From: Ruminococcus sp.
GTDB lineage: Bacteria; Bacillota; Clostridia; Oscillospirales; Ruminococcaceae
Assembly (NCBI RefSeq): GCF_019423705.1
Contig: NZ_JAHZAX010000005.1
Location: 91,320-155,319, forward strand
Direction of reading: 5' to 3'
Length of the DNA stretch: 64,000 bases
Positions within the stretch are counted from its first letter, which is position 1; each line of letters starts with the position of its first letter. Shown piece by piece: positions 26,873-35,630 of the stretch. The translations under genes and the position numbers were made by a program. The notes under the pieces were generated by a model. That model was not told the origin of the DNA. It was given only the letters and a program-made list of their open reading frames with translations, and searched no databases.

Positions 26873-27484
26873 ATGACGCTTCACGAGTTTGACAATGAGT
26901 ATAGAAAAGATTACGATATAGTCTGCGGCTGCGATGAAGCTGGCAGAGGTCCGCTGGCAGGCGATGTCTTTGCGGCGGCTGTCATCTTTGATAAGGATAC
27001 AGTCATCGAGGGCATTAACGACAGCAAAAAGCTCACGCCGAAGAAGCGTGATATGCTTTTTGACGAGATTATGGATAAGGCGCTTGATTTCTCCATTCAG
27101 ACTGCAACTGTTGCGGAGATCGAGGAGTACAATATCTTAAACTGCGCAATGCTTGCAATGAAAAGAGCAGTCGAAGATATGGATACAAAGCCTGATGTTT
27201 GTCTCATCGACGGCAATAAGACCCCTGAGGGGCTGGAGTGTCCTGCCATAGCAGTTGTAAAGGGCGACGCTAAAAGCCAAGCCATTGCGGCGGCGTCCAT
27301 ACTTGCAAAAGTCGCACGAGACAGATATATGGAAAAAATGGCTGAGGAGTATCCTAAGTATAAGTTTGAAAAGCACAAGGGCTACGGCACAAAGCTGCAT
27401 TATCAAATGCTTGACGAGTACGGTCCCTGCGAGATACACAGAATGAGTTTTCTGAAAAAGTATTATGCAAACAAACAGAAGTAA
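26873..27484 (+). CDS. rnhB: Ribonuclease HII
   Basis: Cleaves the RNA strand of RNA-DNA hybrids and single ribonucleotides in DNA. The 203-residue protein has CDEAGRGPLAGDV (first catalytic Asp and Glu, near residue 20), DSKKLTPKKR, and LIDGNKTP with another catalytic Asp. The ATG at 26873 follows AAGGGG; an earlier ATG at 26849 lies inside rbgA and lacks a ribosome site. Next gene overlaps by 20 bases. Confidence 0.96.
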   Translation: MTLHEFDNEYRKDYDIVCGCDEAGRGPLAGDVFAAAVIFDKDTVIEGINDSKKLTPKKRDMLFDEIMDKALDFSIQTATVAEIEEYNILNCAMLAMKRAVEDMDTKPDVCLIDGNKTPEGLECPAIAVVKGDAKSQAIAAASILAKVARDRYMEKMAEEYPKYKFEKHKGYGTKLHYQMLDEYGPCEIHRMSFLKKYYANKQK

Positions 27485-27860
27485 TGTAGATCACAGCCAG
27501 CTCAGAAAAACGGGCAATATCGGCGAGGACGCCGTCTGCGCTTTTCTGCTTCGTCACGGCTATGAGATACTGAACAGGAATTTTACCGTCAGAGGCGGTG
27601 AGATAGATATTATTGCGAAGAAAGCGGATATGATCGCTTTTGTCGAGGTGAAAAGCCGTAAAAAAGGCTCTCTCACAACGGGAGAGGAGGCTGTCACCGA
27701 GGGCAAGCGCAGGCATATCATAACGGCGGCGGAGCGGTATTTTCAAAAGCTTCGTGAGCCCTGCGACTGTCGTTTTGACGTGGCTGTGGTGGAGCTTGAG
27801 GGTGCAAAGGTGACGCATCTTAAATATTACGTCAGCGCTTTTGACGCAAGCCACAAATAA
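27465..27860 (+). CDS. YraN/UPF0102 family endonuclease-like protein
   Basis: A 131-residue protein with GEDAVCAFLLRHGYEILNRN and GEIDIIAKK...FVEVKSR, the E-x-D-x-x and E-V-K motif set of the restriction-endonuclease-like fold. It usually follows rnhB, as here. The catalytic-looking residues suggest nuclease activity, but its biological role is unclear. The gene overlaps the end of rnhB. No terminator is obvious after it. Confidence 0.92.
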   Translation: MQTNRSNVDHSQLRKTGNIGEDAVCAFLLRHGYEILNRNFTVRGGEIDIIAKKADMIAFVEVKSRKKGSLTTGEEAVTEGKRRHIITAAERYFQKLREPCDCRFDVAVVELEGAKVTHLKYYVSAFDASHK

Positions 27861-27941
27861 TTTTGGTAAGAACGGACTTTTGTCCTTAAATTAATACAGC
27901 CGACGCACCTGTCGGACAATTACACAGAAGGGTTGTTGTTT

Positions 27942-29432
27942 ATGTTTTACAAAAGTACAAGAAACAGCGAAGTAAAAGTTTCGTCTGCACAGGCGATCGC
28001 ACAGGGAATTTCAGAAGAGGGCGGACTTTTTGTTCCTTCCGAGATACCTGCGGTAACTCTTGATGAGATCAAGGCTCTCGGTGAAAAGAGCTATGCCGAA
28101 AGAGCATTCTTTGTTTTCTCAAAGTTCCTCACAGATTATACTGAGGCTGAGATACGCTATTGCGTTGACGGCGCTTATAATACAAAGAATTTTGACACAG
28201 AGAACATTGCTGAGCTCGCTCATCTTTTCGACGGCACATATATGCTTGAACTGTGGCACGGTCCGACTTGCGCATTCAAGGATATGGCGCTCCAGATACT
28301 CCCATATCTCCTTACAACTGCAACAAAGAAGATAAATCTCGACAAGAAGGTGGTTATCCTCGTTGCAACATCTGGCGATACAGGTAAGGCAGCTCTCGAA
28401 GGCTTCAAGGACGTTGAGGGCACAGAGATACTTGTGTTCTATCCAGAGGACGGCGTGTCTGCAATGCAGAAGAAGCAGATGACAACACAGGAAGGCAAGA
28501 ACGTGGGCGTTTGTGCAATCAAGGGCAACTTTGACGACGCACAGAACGGCGTAAAGGCTATCTTCACAAATAAGGAGATCGCTGACAAGCTTTCAGATAA
28601 CGGAATGATGTTCTCTTCCGCGAACTCTATCAACTGGGGTCGTCTTGCTCCGCAGATCATTTACTATGTATCTTCATACGCTCAGCTGGTGGCTGACGGC
28701 GAGATAGAGCTTGGCGACAAGATCAACATCGTTGTTCCAACAGGCAACTTCGGTAATATCCTTGCAGGCTACTATGCAAAGCATATGGGCGTGCCTGTAA
28801 ACAATCTTATCTGCGCTTCAAACGCAAATAACGTCCTCACAGACTTCATCAAGACAGGTATCTACGACAGAAACCGTCCGTTCCATACAACTATCTCTCC
28901 TTCAATGGATATCCTTATATCTTCAAACCTTGAGAGACTTCTCTATCACCTCAGCGGTTCTGACGACGCTCAAATCAGAGAGTGGTTCGGCAGCCTTGCA
29001 AGCACAGGCAGATATGAGGTTACAGACGCTGTCAAGAAAGCACTTGCCGACGAGTTCTACGCAGGCTGCTGTAATGACGATGAGACAAAGGCTTGTATCA
29101 AGGAGATCTATGACGAGTATTCATATACTTGCGATACTCACACAGCCGTTGCAGTCAAGGTATATAAGGATTATGCAAAGGCAACAGGTGATAAGACAAA
29201 GACTGTTATCGCTTCCACAGCAAGCCCATATAAGTTCTCGGGCTCAGTTCTCAGCGCTATCGGCAAGAACACAGACTGCGACGAGTTCGGCCTCGTTGAC
29301 GAACTTGCAGAAGTTTCAAATATTCCTGTACCTGCTTCACTTGCAGCCCTCAAGGATAAGGACGTAAGATTCTCAAAGGTCATCGACAAGACTGAAATGA
29401 AGGATTACGTTTTCGAGTCTCTCGGAATTTAA
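27942..29432 (+). CDS. thrC: Threonine synthase
   Basis: PLP enzyme converting O-phospho-L-homoserine to threonine. The 496-residue protein is of the long (fungal/E. coli-like) class. It begins MFYKSTRN, and the PLP Lys is in HGPTCAFKDMALQ (about residue 108). The phosphate-binding region is VATSGDTGKAALEG and the C-terminal part contains GNFGNILAGYYAK. The ATG at 27942 follows AGAAGGG; TTG codons at 27933 and 27936 are in frame just upstream. It stands alone and ends at a terminator at 29431. Confidence 0.96.
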   Translation: MFYKSTRNSEVKVSSAQAIAQGISEEGGLFVPSEIPAVTLDEIKALGEKSYAERAFFVFSKFLTDYTEAEIRYCVDGAYNTKNFDTENIAELAHLFDGTYMLELWHGPTCAFKDMALQILPYLLTTATKKINLDKKVVILVATSGDTGKAALEGFKDVEGTEILVFYPEDGVSAMQKKQMTTQEGKNVGVCAIKGNFDDAQNGVKAIFTNKEIADKLSDNGMMFSSANSINWGRLAPQIIYYVSSYAQLVADGEIELGDKINIVVPTGNFGNILAGYYAKHMGVPVNNLICASNANNVLTDFIKTGIYDRNRPFHTTISPSMDILISSNLERLLYHLSGSDDAQIREWFGSLASTGRYEVTDAVKKALADEFYAGCCNDDETKACIKEIYDEYSYTCDTHTAVAVKVYKDYAKATGDKTKTVIASTASPYKFSGSVLSAIGKNTDCDEFGLVDELAEVSNIPVPASLAALKDKDVRFSKVIDKTEMKDYVFESLGI

Positions 29433-29451
29433 GCAAGTATCTTGCTTTTTT
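29431..29451 (+). terminator. Terminator of thrC
   Basis: AAGCAAG/CTTGCTT stem with a 3-nt loop followed by TTTTT, overlapping the stop codon of thrC. Confidence 0.75.
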
Positions 29452-29478
29452 ATGTACCCGTCCGACTATTGTCGGGCG
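29452..29478. repeat. Short dispersed palindrome, related type
   Basis: A GC-rich palindrome with arms CCGTCCGAC and GTCGGGCGG around TATT. It recalls the size and composition of the palindromes near 11118 and 12673 but has a different sequence. It lies between the thrC terminator and the convergent DUF1540 gene. Confidence 0.5.
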
Positions 29479-29524
29479 GATGTCAGAAAACAGCGTATGT
29501 TTACTGACCGACAGGCGGGAAGTT

Positions 29525-29689
29525 TTAGCTTCTTGCCTTGAATGTCTTGCATTCAGTTTCATCGCAGCAGTTAGGGTCGGTGCAGGTGCAGCCTACGTCG
29601 ATCTTGCCTGCGGTACATTCGCAGTTGTCCTTGTTGTAAACACAGTTGTCTACGTTGCAATGAATACCGTAAATTCTTTCCTTCTCCAT
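29525..29689 (-). CDS. Small Cys-rich protein, DUF1540 type
   Basis: A 54-residue gene opposite to thrC. The translation starts MEKERIYGIHCNVDNCVYNK and contains nine Cys residues, among them CECTAGKIDVGC and CTDPNCCDETECKTFK-type spacing (for example CNVDNC and DETECKTF). This matches DUF1540 proteins, small Cys-rich proteins of Firmicutes probably binding metal. AAGGAG precedes the ATG by about 9 bases. The gene is too short for most gene finders and the opposite strand carries a spurious 90-codon frame. Function unknown. Confidence 0.88.
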   Translation of the reverse strand: MEKERIYGIHCNVDNCVYNKDNCECTAGKIDVGCTCTDPNCCDETECKTFKARS

Positions 29690-29786
29690 TGTGTTTCACT
29701 CCTTCCGCAACAGTTCGTTGCAAGAGTATTATGTGCAAAGGAGAAAGAATAATACGGTGGCAAATAAAATTTTAGGAGGAAATTAT

Positions 29787-30497
29787 TTGAGTCTGTTCGC
29801 TATTGCCGATCTGCATTTGTCATTCGGCGTTCATAAACCTATGGATATTTTCGGCGGCTGGTCGGATCACGTCTCAAAGCTTGAAGAAAACTGGCAGAGC
29901 AAAGTTAAGTCCGAAGATACTGTCGTAATTCCAGGCGATATCTCTTGGGGAATGAATTTTGAACAGTCGAAAAAAGATTTTGAGTTTATAAACAGACTTA
30001 ACGGCACAAAGATAATTTCCAAAGGCAACCACGATTACTGGTGGACGACAAAGAACAAAATGGATAAATTTTTTGCTGAAAATGGTTTTGACACCATCAA
30101 TATTCTGCATAATAATCATTATAAATATGGTAATATCGGAATATGCGGCAGCCGAGGCTGGATAAGCGATAACGGCGAACCGGCCGATCAAAAGGTGCTG
30201 GCGAGAGAGTCAGGCAGACTTGCTATGTCTATCGAGTCGGCGATCAAGGACGATCTGACGCCCGTGGTGTTTTTGCACTATCCCCCGATTTTCGGCAACA
30301 GCTATAATTACGATATGCTGGATGTGCTGCATAAATATGACATAAAGCATTGCTTTTACGGACATCTTCACGGAAGAGCCCACGCTTATGCCATAAACGG
30401 CACCCGTGATGGCATTGATTATCGGCTTATAGCCAGCGATTTCTTGCATTTTGACCCACTTGATATAACGAAAATTGTGCAAAGTGACAATTTATAA
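29787..30497 (+). CDS. Calcineurin-like metallophosphoesterase
   Basis: A 236-residue protein with the metallophosphoesterase motifs: AIADLHLSF (D-x-H), VIPGDISWG (G-D), KGNHDYWW (G-N-H-D), FLHYPP and FYGHLHGRA (G-H-x-H). These bind two metal ions. The start is a TTG at 29787 with AGGAGGA seven bases upstream; frames extending to 29691 lack a ribosome site. The substrate is not evident. It may be transcribed from the region shared with the divergent DUF1540 gene. Confidence 0.9.
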   Translation: MSLFAIADLHLSFGVHKPMDIFGGWSDHVSKLEENWQSKVKSEDTVVIPGDISWGMNFEQSKKDFEFINRLNGTKIISKGNHDYWWTTKNKMDKFFAENGFDTINILHNNHYKYGNIGICGSRGWISDNGEPADQKVLARESGRLAMSIESAIKDDLTPVVFLHYPPIFGNSYNYDMLDVLHKYDIKHCFYGHLHGRAHAYAINGTRDGIDYRLIASDFLHFDPLDITKIVQSDNL

Positions 30498-30569
30498 AAA
30501 AATGCTGGAAATGACATTTTATTTGTGCTATAATGTATAAGATACATTTATATAATGGAGGAATAATAA

Positions 30570-31850
30570 ATGAGTTTAAAAGCTACAAACAATGTTGAAA
30601 CTAATAAGTTCGAATTGGAGATCGAAATTTCTGCCGAAGATTTTGAGGCTGCTATACAGAAGGCTTATCTCAAGGCTAGAAAGAACATTGCTCTTCCTGG
30701 CTTCCGTAAGGGCAAGGCTCCAAGAAAGCTTATCGAGAAGGAGTATGGCGAGCAGGTATTCTTTGAGGACGCTGTAAACCTTCTTTATGCTCCTGTTGTT
30801 AACGGCGCTGTTGAAGAGTCAGGTCTCGAGCTCGTTACTCGCCCAGAGGTAGAAGTAACTGAGATCAGCAAGGAAAACGGCGTAAAGCTCAAGGCTACTT
30901 GCATCACAAAGCCTGAAGTTGAAGTTAAGGACTATAAGGGTATAGAAGTTGAAAAAGTTGTCAATCCTGTAACTGATGAGGATATCGACAAGCAGGTAAA
31001 CGCTCTCAGAGAGAAGAACGTTACTGTTGAGACAGTTGACGACAGAGCTGCTGAAAACGGCGACGATGTTGTTATCGACTTCGAGGGCTTCAAGGACGAT
31101 GTTGCTTTTGAGGGCGGCAAGGCTGAAGACTTCACACTTTCACTCGGCAGCGGTCAGTTCATTCCTGGCTTTGAGGATCAGATCGTTGGTCACAACGCTG
31201 GTGAAGAGTTCGATATCAACGTAACATTCCCAGACGAGTATCAGGTAAAGGAACTCGCTGGCGCTCCTGCAGTATTCAAGATCAAGCTCAAGAGCATTTC
31301 AAAGAAGGTTATGCCTGAGCTGGACGACGAAATGGTAAAGGATTCAACAGAGTTCGATACTGTTGACGAGTACAAGGCTGACGTTAAGAAGAAGCTCGAG
31401 GAAGCTAACGAGAAGCACGCTGACGCTGAGGTCGAGGCTAAGATCTTCGATAAGGTCATCGACAATATGACAGCTGAGATCCCACAGGTAATGTTCGATA
31501 ACAGAGTTAACGAAATGGTAGGCGAGCTTGAGCAGAGACTTGCTCCACAGGGCATTTCCCTCGATCTTTATATGCAGTACACAGGTCAGACGATCGACAC
31601 AGTCAAGAAGGCATATGCTGAGCAGGCTGAGAAGCAGGTAAAGCTCCGTCTTGCACTTGAGAAGATCGTTGAGCTCGAGAACGTTGAAGTTTCTGACGAT
31701 GAGCTCAAGGCTGAGTTTGACAAGCTTGCAGAGAACTACAAGCTCACAGTTGACCAGATCAAGCAGTTTATCCACGACGACGACCTCAAGAAGGATATCG
31801 CCGTTGGCAAGGCAGTTGATCTCATCAAGGATGCAGCTGTAATCAAGTAA
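30570..31850 (+). CDS. tig: Trigger factor, ribosome-associated chaperone
   Basis: Binds at the ribosome exit tunnel and assists folding of new proteins; also a peptidyl-prolyl isomerase. 426 residues, full length. The N-terminal ribosome-binding signature GFRKGKAPRKL is near residue 45, the FKBP-type PPIase domain starts around residue 150 (GDDVVIDFEGF, FIPGFEDQIVG), and the C-terminal helical chaperone domain follows. GGAGGAATAA precedes the ATG. It begins the tig-clpP-clpX group, but a hairpin separates it from clpP. A TATAAT at 30529-30534 has only a weak -35 partner. Confidence 0.97.
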   Translation: MSLKATNNVETNKFELEIEISAEDFEAAIQKAYLKARKNIALPGFRKGKAPRKLIEKEYGEQVFFEDAVNLLYAPVVNGAVEESGLELVTRPEVEVTEISKENGVKLKATCITKPEVEVKDYKGIEVEKVVNPVTDEDIDKQVNALREKNVTVETVDDRAAENGDDVVIDFEGFKDDVAFEGGKAEDFTLSLGSGQFIPGFEDQIVGHNAGEEFDINVTFPDEYQVKELAGAPAVFKIKLKSISKKVMPELDDEMVKDSTEFDTVDEYKADVKKKLEEANEKHADAEVEAKIFDKVIDNMTAEIPQVMFDNRVNEMVGELEQRLAPQGISLDLYMQYTGQTIDTVKKAYAEQAEKQVKLRLALEKIVELENVEVSDDELKAEFDKLAENYKLTVDQIKQFIHDDDLKKDIAVGKAVDLIKDAAVIK

Positions 31851-31862
31851 GATATTTTATGC

Positions 31863-31893
31863 TTTCGCCCGCATAAGCTCTATGCGGGCGAAA
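31863..31893 (+). other. Strong hairpin between tig and clpP
   Basis: A 13-bp perfect stem (TTTCGCCCGCATA with its complement) and a 5-nt loop in the 64-bp gap. It is followed by AAAATAG, not by a T-run, so it is not a standard terminator. It may protect the tig mRNA end, act as a processing site, or lower expression of clpPX. Confidence 0.7.
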
Positions 31894-31914
31894 ATAGATT
31901 AAGGAGGCAATTTT

Positions 31915-32505
31915 ATGGCATTGGTACCTTATGTAGTAGAACAGACAAGCAGGGGAGAAAGAAGTTACGATATCTATTCCCGTTTGCTCAATGACAGAAT
32001 TATAATGCTCTGCGATCAGATCGACGACGCAGTTGCAAGCGTCGTAGTGGCGCAGCTTCTTTATCTTGAGGGTCAGGATCCTGAAAAGGATATCGACCTT
32101 TATATCAACAGCCCCGGAGGAGTTATCACCGCAGGTATGGCAATTTACGATACTATCCAGTATATCAAGTGCGACGTATCTACTATCTGTATGGGTATGG
32201 CTGCTTCAATGGGTTCGTTCCTGCTTTCAAGCGGAACAAAGGGCAAGAGATTTGCTCTTCCAAACAGCGAGATACTCATTCACCAGCCACTTATTTCCGG
32301 CGGCGGACTTTCGGGTCAATGCACAGATATAAAGATACACTCTGACCATATGGTCAAGACAAGAGAAAAGCTCAATAGGATACTTGCTCAGAATACAGGC
32401 AAGTCTATCGAGCAGATCAATATCGATACTGAGCGTGACAACTATATGACCGCTCAGGAGGCTGTTGAGTACGGTCTTATTGATAAGGTAATTACTAACA
32501 GATAG
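31915..32505 (+). CDS. clpP: ATP-dependent Clp protease proteolytic subunit
   Basis: Serine protease that forms a double heptamer and degrades proteins delivered by ClpX or ClpC. 196 residues. The catalytic Ser is in MGMAASMGSFLL (about residue 98), the His in ILIHQPLIS (about 123), and the Asp in the INIDTERDNY region. YINSPGGVITAGMAIYD is conserved. AAGGAGG is present before the ATG. clpX follows 17 bases later. Confidence 0.98.
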   Translation: MALVPYVVEQTSRGERSYDIYSRLLNDRIIMLCDQIDDAVASVVVAQLLYLEGQDPEKDIDLYINSPGGVITAGMAIYDTIQYIKCDVSTICMGMAASMGSFLLSSGTKGKRFALPNSEILIHQPLISGGGLSGQCTDIKIHSDHMVKTREKLNRILAQNTGKSIEQINIDTERDNYMTAQEAVEYGLIDKVITNR

Positions 32506-32522
32506 GTTCGGTGAAAAAATAA

Positions 32523-33791
32523 ATGGCTAATGAAACAATCAGAAGATGCTCGTTCTGCGGCAAGCCCGAGGATAAAGTAAGAACTTTGTTCTCAGCAGGC
32601 ACAAGTCATATCTGCGACGAGTGCGTGCTTTATTGCTATAATGTTCTTGCCGATGAGACAGGTCTGCCAACAGCTAAGGCAGGCAGATCAAAGGCTAAGC
32701 CAAAGTCTGACGAAAGCGGTATCACCCTTAAAAAGCCTGCGGAGATCAAGTCAGTCCTTGACGAGTATGTTATCGGACAGGACGACGCTAAAGTTGCGCT
32801 TTCAGTTGCGGTGTATAACCATTATAAGAGAATACTTTCCCTTAACGATGACGATGATGTTGAGATACAGAAGAGCAACGTCCTGCTTCTCGGTCCAACA
32901 GGTACGGGCAAGACCCTTCTTGCACAGACCCTTGCAAGACTGCTCAATGTTCCTTTCGCTATCGCTGACGCTACCACTCTGACAGAGGCAGGCTATGTTG
33001 GCGACGACGTTGAGAACGTGCTCACAAGACTTATCCAAGCCGCTGATTACAATGTTGAAGCAGCTCAGAACGGTATCATCTATATCGACGAGATCGACAA
33101 GATTGCAAGAAAGTCCGAGAACGTTTCTATCACAAGAGACGTAAGCGGCGAGGGCGTTCAGCAGGCGCTCCTCAAGATCGTTGAAGGCTGCGTTTCAAAC
33201 GTTCCTCCACAGGGCGGAAGAAAGCATCCACATCAGGAATTCATTCAGATCGACACGAAGAATATCCTGTTTATCTGCGGCGGCGCTTTTGAAGGTCTTG
33301 AGTCCGTTATCAAGAAGAGAACAGAGTCATCATCACTAGGCTTCGGCGGCTCGGTAAAGAGCAAAAAGGAAGAGAACAACGTGATGAAGAAAGTTCTTCC
33401 TCACGACCTTGTAAAGTTCGGCATTGTGCCTGAGCTGGTTGGCAGACTTCCTGTTATCACAGTTCTTGACGAGCTTGACGAGGACGCACTTTGCAGAATA
33501 CTCACAGAGCCAAAGAACTCGCTCCTCAAGCAGTATACAAAGTTGTTCAAGCTTGACAATATCGACTTTGAGGTAACAGAGGACGCAAAGAAGGAGATCG
33601 CAAAGGAGACTATCGCACAGAAAACAGGCGCAAGAGGTCTGAGAGCGATCGTTGAGAAGATACTCACAAAGCTTATGTTTGACGCTCCGTCAGACGATGA
33701 GATCGTAGGTATCAAGATCACGGCTGAGTGCGTAAGAGGCGAAGCAGAGCCCGAGATCACAAGAGCGGTAAGTTCCCCAAGAAAAGCTTAA
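32523..33791 (+). CDS. clpX: ATP-dependent Clp protease ATP-binding subunit ClpX
   Basis: AAA+ unfoldase partner of ClpP. The N-terminal zinc domain CSFCGK...ICDEC binds zinc with four Cys (residues about 9-37). Walker A is GPTGTGKTLLAQTLA (about 122), Walker B IIYIDEIDKI, and the C-terminal sensor GARGLRAIVE. 422 residues is a normal length. It is the last gene of the tig-clpP-clpX group and ends at a strong terminator. Confidence 0.98.
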   Translation: MANETIRRCSFCGKPEDKVRTLFSAGTSHICDECVLYCYNVLADETGLPTAKAGRSKAKPKSDESGITLKKPAEIKSVLDEYVIGQDDAKVALSVAVYNHYKRILSLNDDDDVEIQKSNVLLLGPTGTGKTLLAQTLARLLNVPFAIADATTLTEAGYVGDDVENVLTRLIQAADYNVEAAQNGIIYIDEIDKIARKSENVSITRDVSGEGVQQALLKIVEGCVSNVPPQGGRKHPHQEFIQIDTKNILFICGGAFEGLESVIKKRTESSSLGFGGSVKSKKEENNVMKKVLPHDLVKFGIVPELVGRLPVITVLDELDEDALCRILTEPKNSLLKQYTKLFKLDNIDFEVTEDAKKEIAKETIAQKTGARGLRAIVEKILTKLMFDAPSDDEIVGIKITAECVRGEAEPEITRAVSSPRKA

Positions 33792-33797
33792 TATTTC

Positions 33798-33834
33798 AAA
33801 ACAGGTGGTGCGTTTTTGCATTGCCTGTTTTTTT
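33798..33834 (+). terminator. Terminator of clpX
   Basis: A 13-bp stem (AAACAGGTGGTGC pairing with GCATTGCCTGTTT, including G-U pairs) around a 6-nt loop, followed by a run of T. Confidence 0.88.
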
Positions 33835-33840
33835 GCGCAC

Positions 33841-33870
33841 AAAAAAGGACAGTACCAAAAATACTGTCCT
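33841..33870 (-). terminator. Terminator after the DUF1275 gene
   Basis: Stem AGGACAGTA/TACTGTCCT; on the minus strand it is followed by TTTTTT. It lies 18 bases past the stop codon of the minus-strand gene at 33888. Confidence 0.88.
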
Positions 33871-33887
33871 AAATCCTATCTACTTAT

Positions 33888-34577
33888 TTACTTTTTCACC
33901 TTTTCCGCCGCAAGCTTGTCATCATCTGTCCTCAGTATGCAAAGCGCTATCACAAGCCCTGCTAGCGCAACAAATACAGCTTTCGTCGATAGCTGATCTG
34001 TCACCAGCGCACCGAGCGCCGCACCACCGATGAAGCATAGAATTATGCCGTAATATTGAAATGCGTTGCTGAGCTTGTCTCGGTTCTTTGTCTTGAGATA
34101 TTGGAAAAGATTGTCCGTGCCGCTGCGGAGATTGCCGGTGCACATCGTCGTGGCAAAAGGCTTGCCGTCCATTTTTCTGAAGCCCTCGACCTGCATTGCG
34201 CAAGTGAAGGATACAAGAATGTTCGCCAGCGTGTTGAGATTGCCCGAAGGTATGAATCCCACCGCCGTCAGCACGATTATCTCAGCGCCGATTATTATCC
34301 TGTGCCAATGAATGGTCGGGTGCTCGTTGAATTTCGATTTTATAAACTCCACTATCAAAACACCCAGCATAAATGAAAGTATCGGCATTAAATACAGAAA
34401 AACTTTCAGCCAGTTGCCGTTTCTCACATTGATCGCAAGAAGCACCATATTTCCCGTCTGCGCATTTGCGAAAACTCCGTCACGGGAAATGTATGTGTAT
34501 GCGTCAAGAAATCCGCCAACTATCGCCAGCATTACGCCGACGCCGTAAAATTCAGCAATGTGTCTGCCGTTTTTCAT
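33888..34577 (-). CDS. YoaK/DUF1275 family membrane protein
   Basis: A 229-residue inner-membrane protein with about six hydrophobic segments. Family signatures are GGFLDAYTYISRDGVFANAQTGN in its parts (GFLDAYTY, NAQTGNMV) and TGNLRSG in the second half. The function of the family is unknown; transport has been suggested. The start codon overlaps the metA stop by 4 bases (ATGA), so the two are translationally coupled, perhaps hinting at a link with methionine or its precursors. Confidence 0.9.
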   Translation of the reverse strand: MKNGRHIAEFYGVGVMLAIVGGFLDAYTYISRDGVFANAQTGNMVLLAINVRNGNWLKVFLYLMPILSFMLGVLIVEFIKSKFNEHPTIHWHRIIIGAEIIVLTAVGFIPSGNLNTLANILVSFTCAMQVEGFRKMDGKPFATTMCTGNLRSGTDNLFQYLKTKNRDKLSNAFQYYGIILCFIGGAALGALVTDQLSTKAVFVALAGLVIALCILRTDDDKLAAEKVKK

Positions 34578-35521
34578 TGCTCATCACCGACCGCCACAAG
34601 CTCGTTAAGATCATACGGAGTTTTCTGATAAATGCAGTAATTGAGCCAGTTTGAATAAAGCAGATTTGCCGAACAGCTCCAATTGAAAATAGGCTTGTTG
34701 TTCGGGTCGTCCTCAGGGAAGTAGCTGTACGGAATGTCTATCGGCAGACCCTTTTCCTTGTCTCTGAAATACTCTTTCGCAAGTGTCTCACGATCGTATT
34801 CCCAATGACCAAACAGGAAAAACTGCCGCTGGGTCTTGTCGGAAACAAGATGAACGCCAGCCTCGTTTGATTCAGCCACAACTATGAGCTTGTCGCACTT
34901 TTCAATGTCCTCACGGCGAACTTCCGTGTGCCTTGAGTGTGGGCAATGGAAAACATCGCCAAAGCCCTTGAGTATAATGCTCTCTGGGAACTCAATGTGG
35001 TGCTTGAAATTGCCGAACATCTTCTTTTCAAGAGGGTGCTTTGGCACACCGTAATGATAATAAAGCCCTGCCTGCGCTCCCCAGCAAATGTGTATCGTCG
35101 AGAAAACGTTTGTCTTTGACCATTCAAAGACCCTGCAAAGCTCTTCCCAATAGTCAACGTCCTCATAATCGAGCTGCTCAACAGGCGCACCCGTTATGAT
35201 AAGTCCGTCATAGCGGTTGTGACAAACCTCGTCAAAGCTCTTGTAAAACGCCAGCATATGCTCCTGCGGCGTGTTTTTTGACATATGGCTGCTCATCTGA
35301 ACAAGGTCGATATCAACGTGGAGCGGCGTGTTGCTGAGAAGCCTTAGAAGCTGCGTCTCTGTTGCGATCTTGTCGGGCATAAGGTTCACAATTGCGATCT
35401 TCAGCGCACGGATATCCTGGTGCGCAGCCCTGTCGTCGGGAATTACAAATATATTCTCTTTTTCCAGCGTGTGAAACGCAGGAAGATCATTTGGTATCTT
35501 AATAGGCAAAGTATATCCCAC
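34574..35521 (-). CDS. metA: Homoserine O-acyltransferase
   Basis: Activates homoserine in methionine synthesis. 315 residues, of the MetA (class I glutamine amidotransferase-like) family. Signatures: IPDDRAAHQDIRALKIAI, NLMPDKIATE, the catalytic Cys in HICWGAQAGLYYHYGV (about residue 142), and the His-Glu pair in FGHWEYDRETL. Firmicute MetA proteins are often acetyl-CoA specific, but I cannot settle acetyl versus succinyl from sequence alone. The ribosome site AAGGTGGG precedes the ATG. A promoter is at 35550-35578; no S-box or T-box was recognised upstream. Confidence 0.95.
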   Translation of the reverse strand: MGYTLPIKIPNDLPAFHTLEKENIFVIPDDRAAHQDIRALKIAIVNLMPDKIATETQLLRLLSNTPLHVDIDLVQMSSHMSKNTPQEHMLAFYKSFDEVCHNRYDGLIITGAPVEQLDYEDVDYWEELCRVFEWSKTNVFSTIHICWGAQAGLYYHYGVPKHPLEKKMFGNFKHHIEFPESIILKGFGDVFHCPHSRHTEVRREDIEKCDKLIVVAESNEAGVHLVSDKTQRQFFLFGHWEYDRETLAKEYFRDKEKGLPIDIPYSYFPEDDPNNKPIFNWSCSANLLYSNWLNYCIYQKTPYDLNELVAVGDEQ

Positions 35522-35549
35522 CTTTTTTATTTGTATACTCTAAAATCTT

Positions 35550-35578
35550 ATTATACCATAATAACTGACTTAAATCAA
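35550..35578 (-). promoter_or_regulatory. Promoter of metA
   Basis: Minus strand TTGATT (35573-35578), 17-bp spacer, TATAAT (35550-35555), 28 bases before the start codon. The distance leaves no room for a riboswitch within this transcript. Confidence 0.75.
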
Positions 35579-35630
35579 TGAAATACAAAATATATTCACA
35601 TTTATTTTAATTTCGTTATATAAGTTTATA

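Noticed and set aside
27871..27916. Small hairpins before thrC as an attenuator or T-box
   Set aside because: The stems are only 4-5 bp (GGAC/GTCC and CCGAC/GTCGG), there is no T-run, and no T-box sequence.
29480..29752. A 90-codon plus-strand frame after thrC
   Set aside because: It has no ribosome site and is the antisense shadow of the DUF1540 gene at 29525-29689.
31863..31893. tig-clpP hairpin as an intrinsic terminator
   Set aside because: No T-run follows on the plus strand, so standard termination is unlikely; kept only as an intergenic hairpin.
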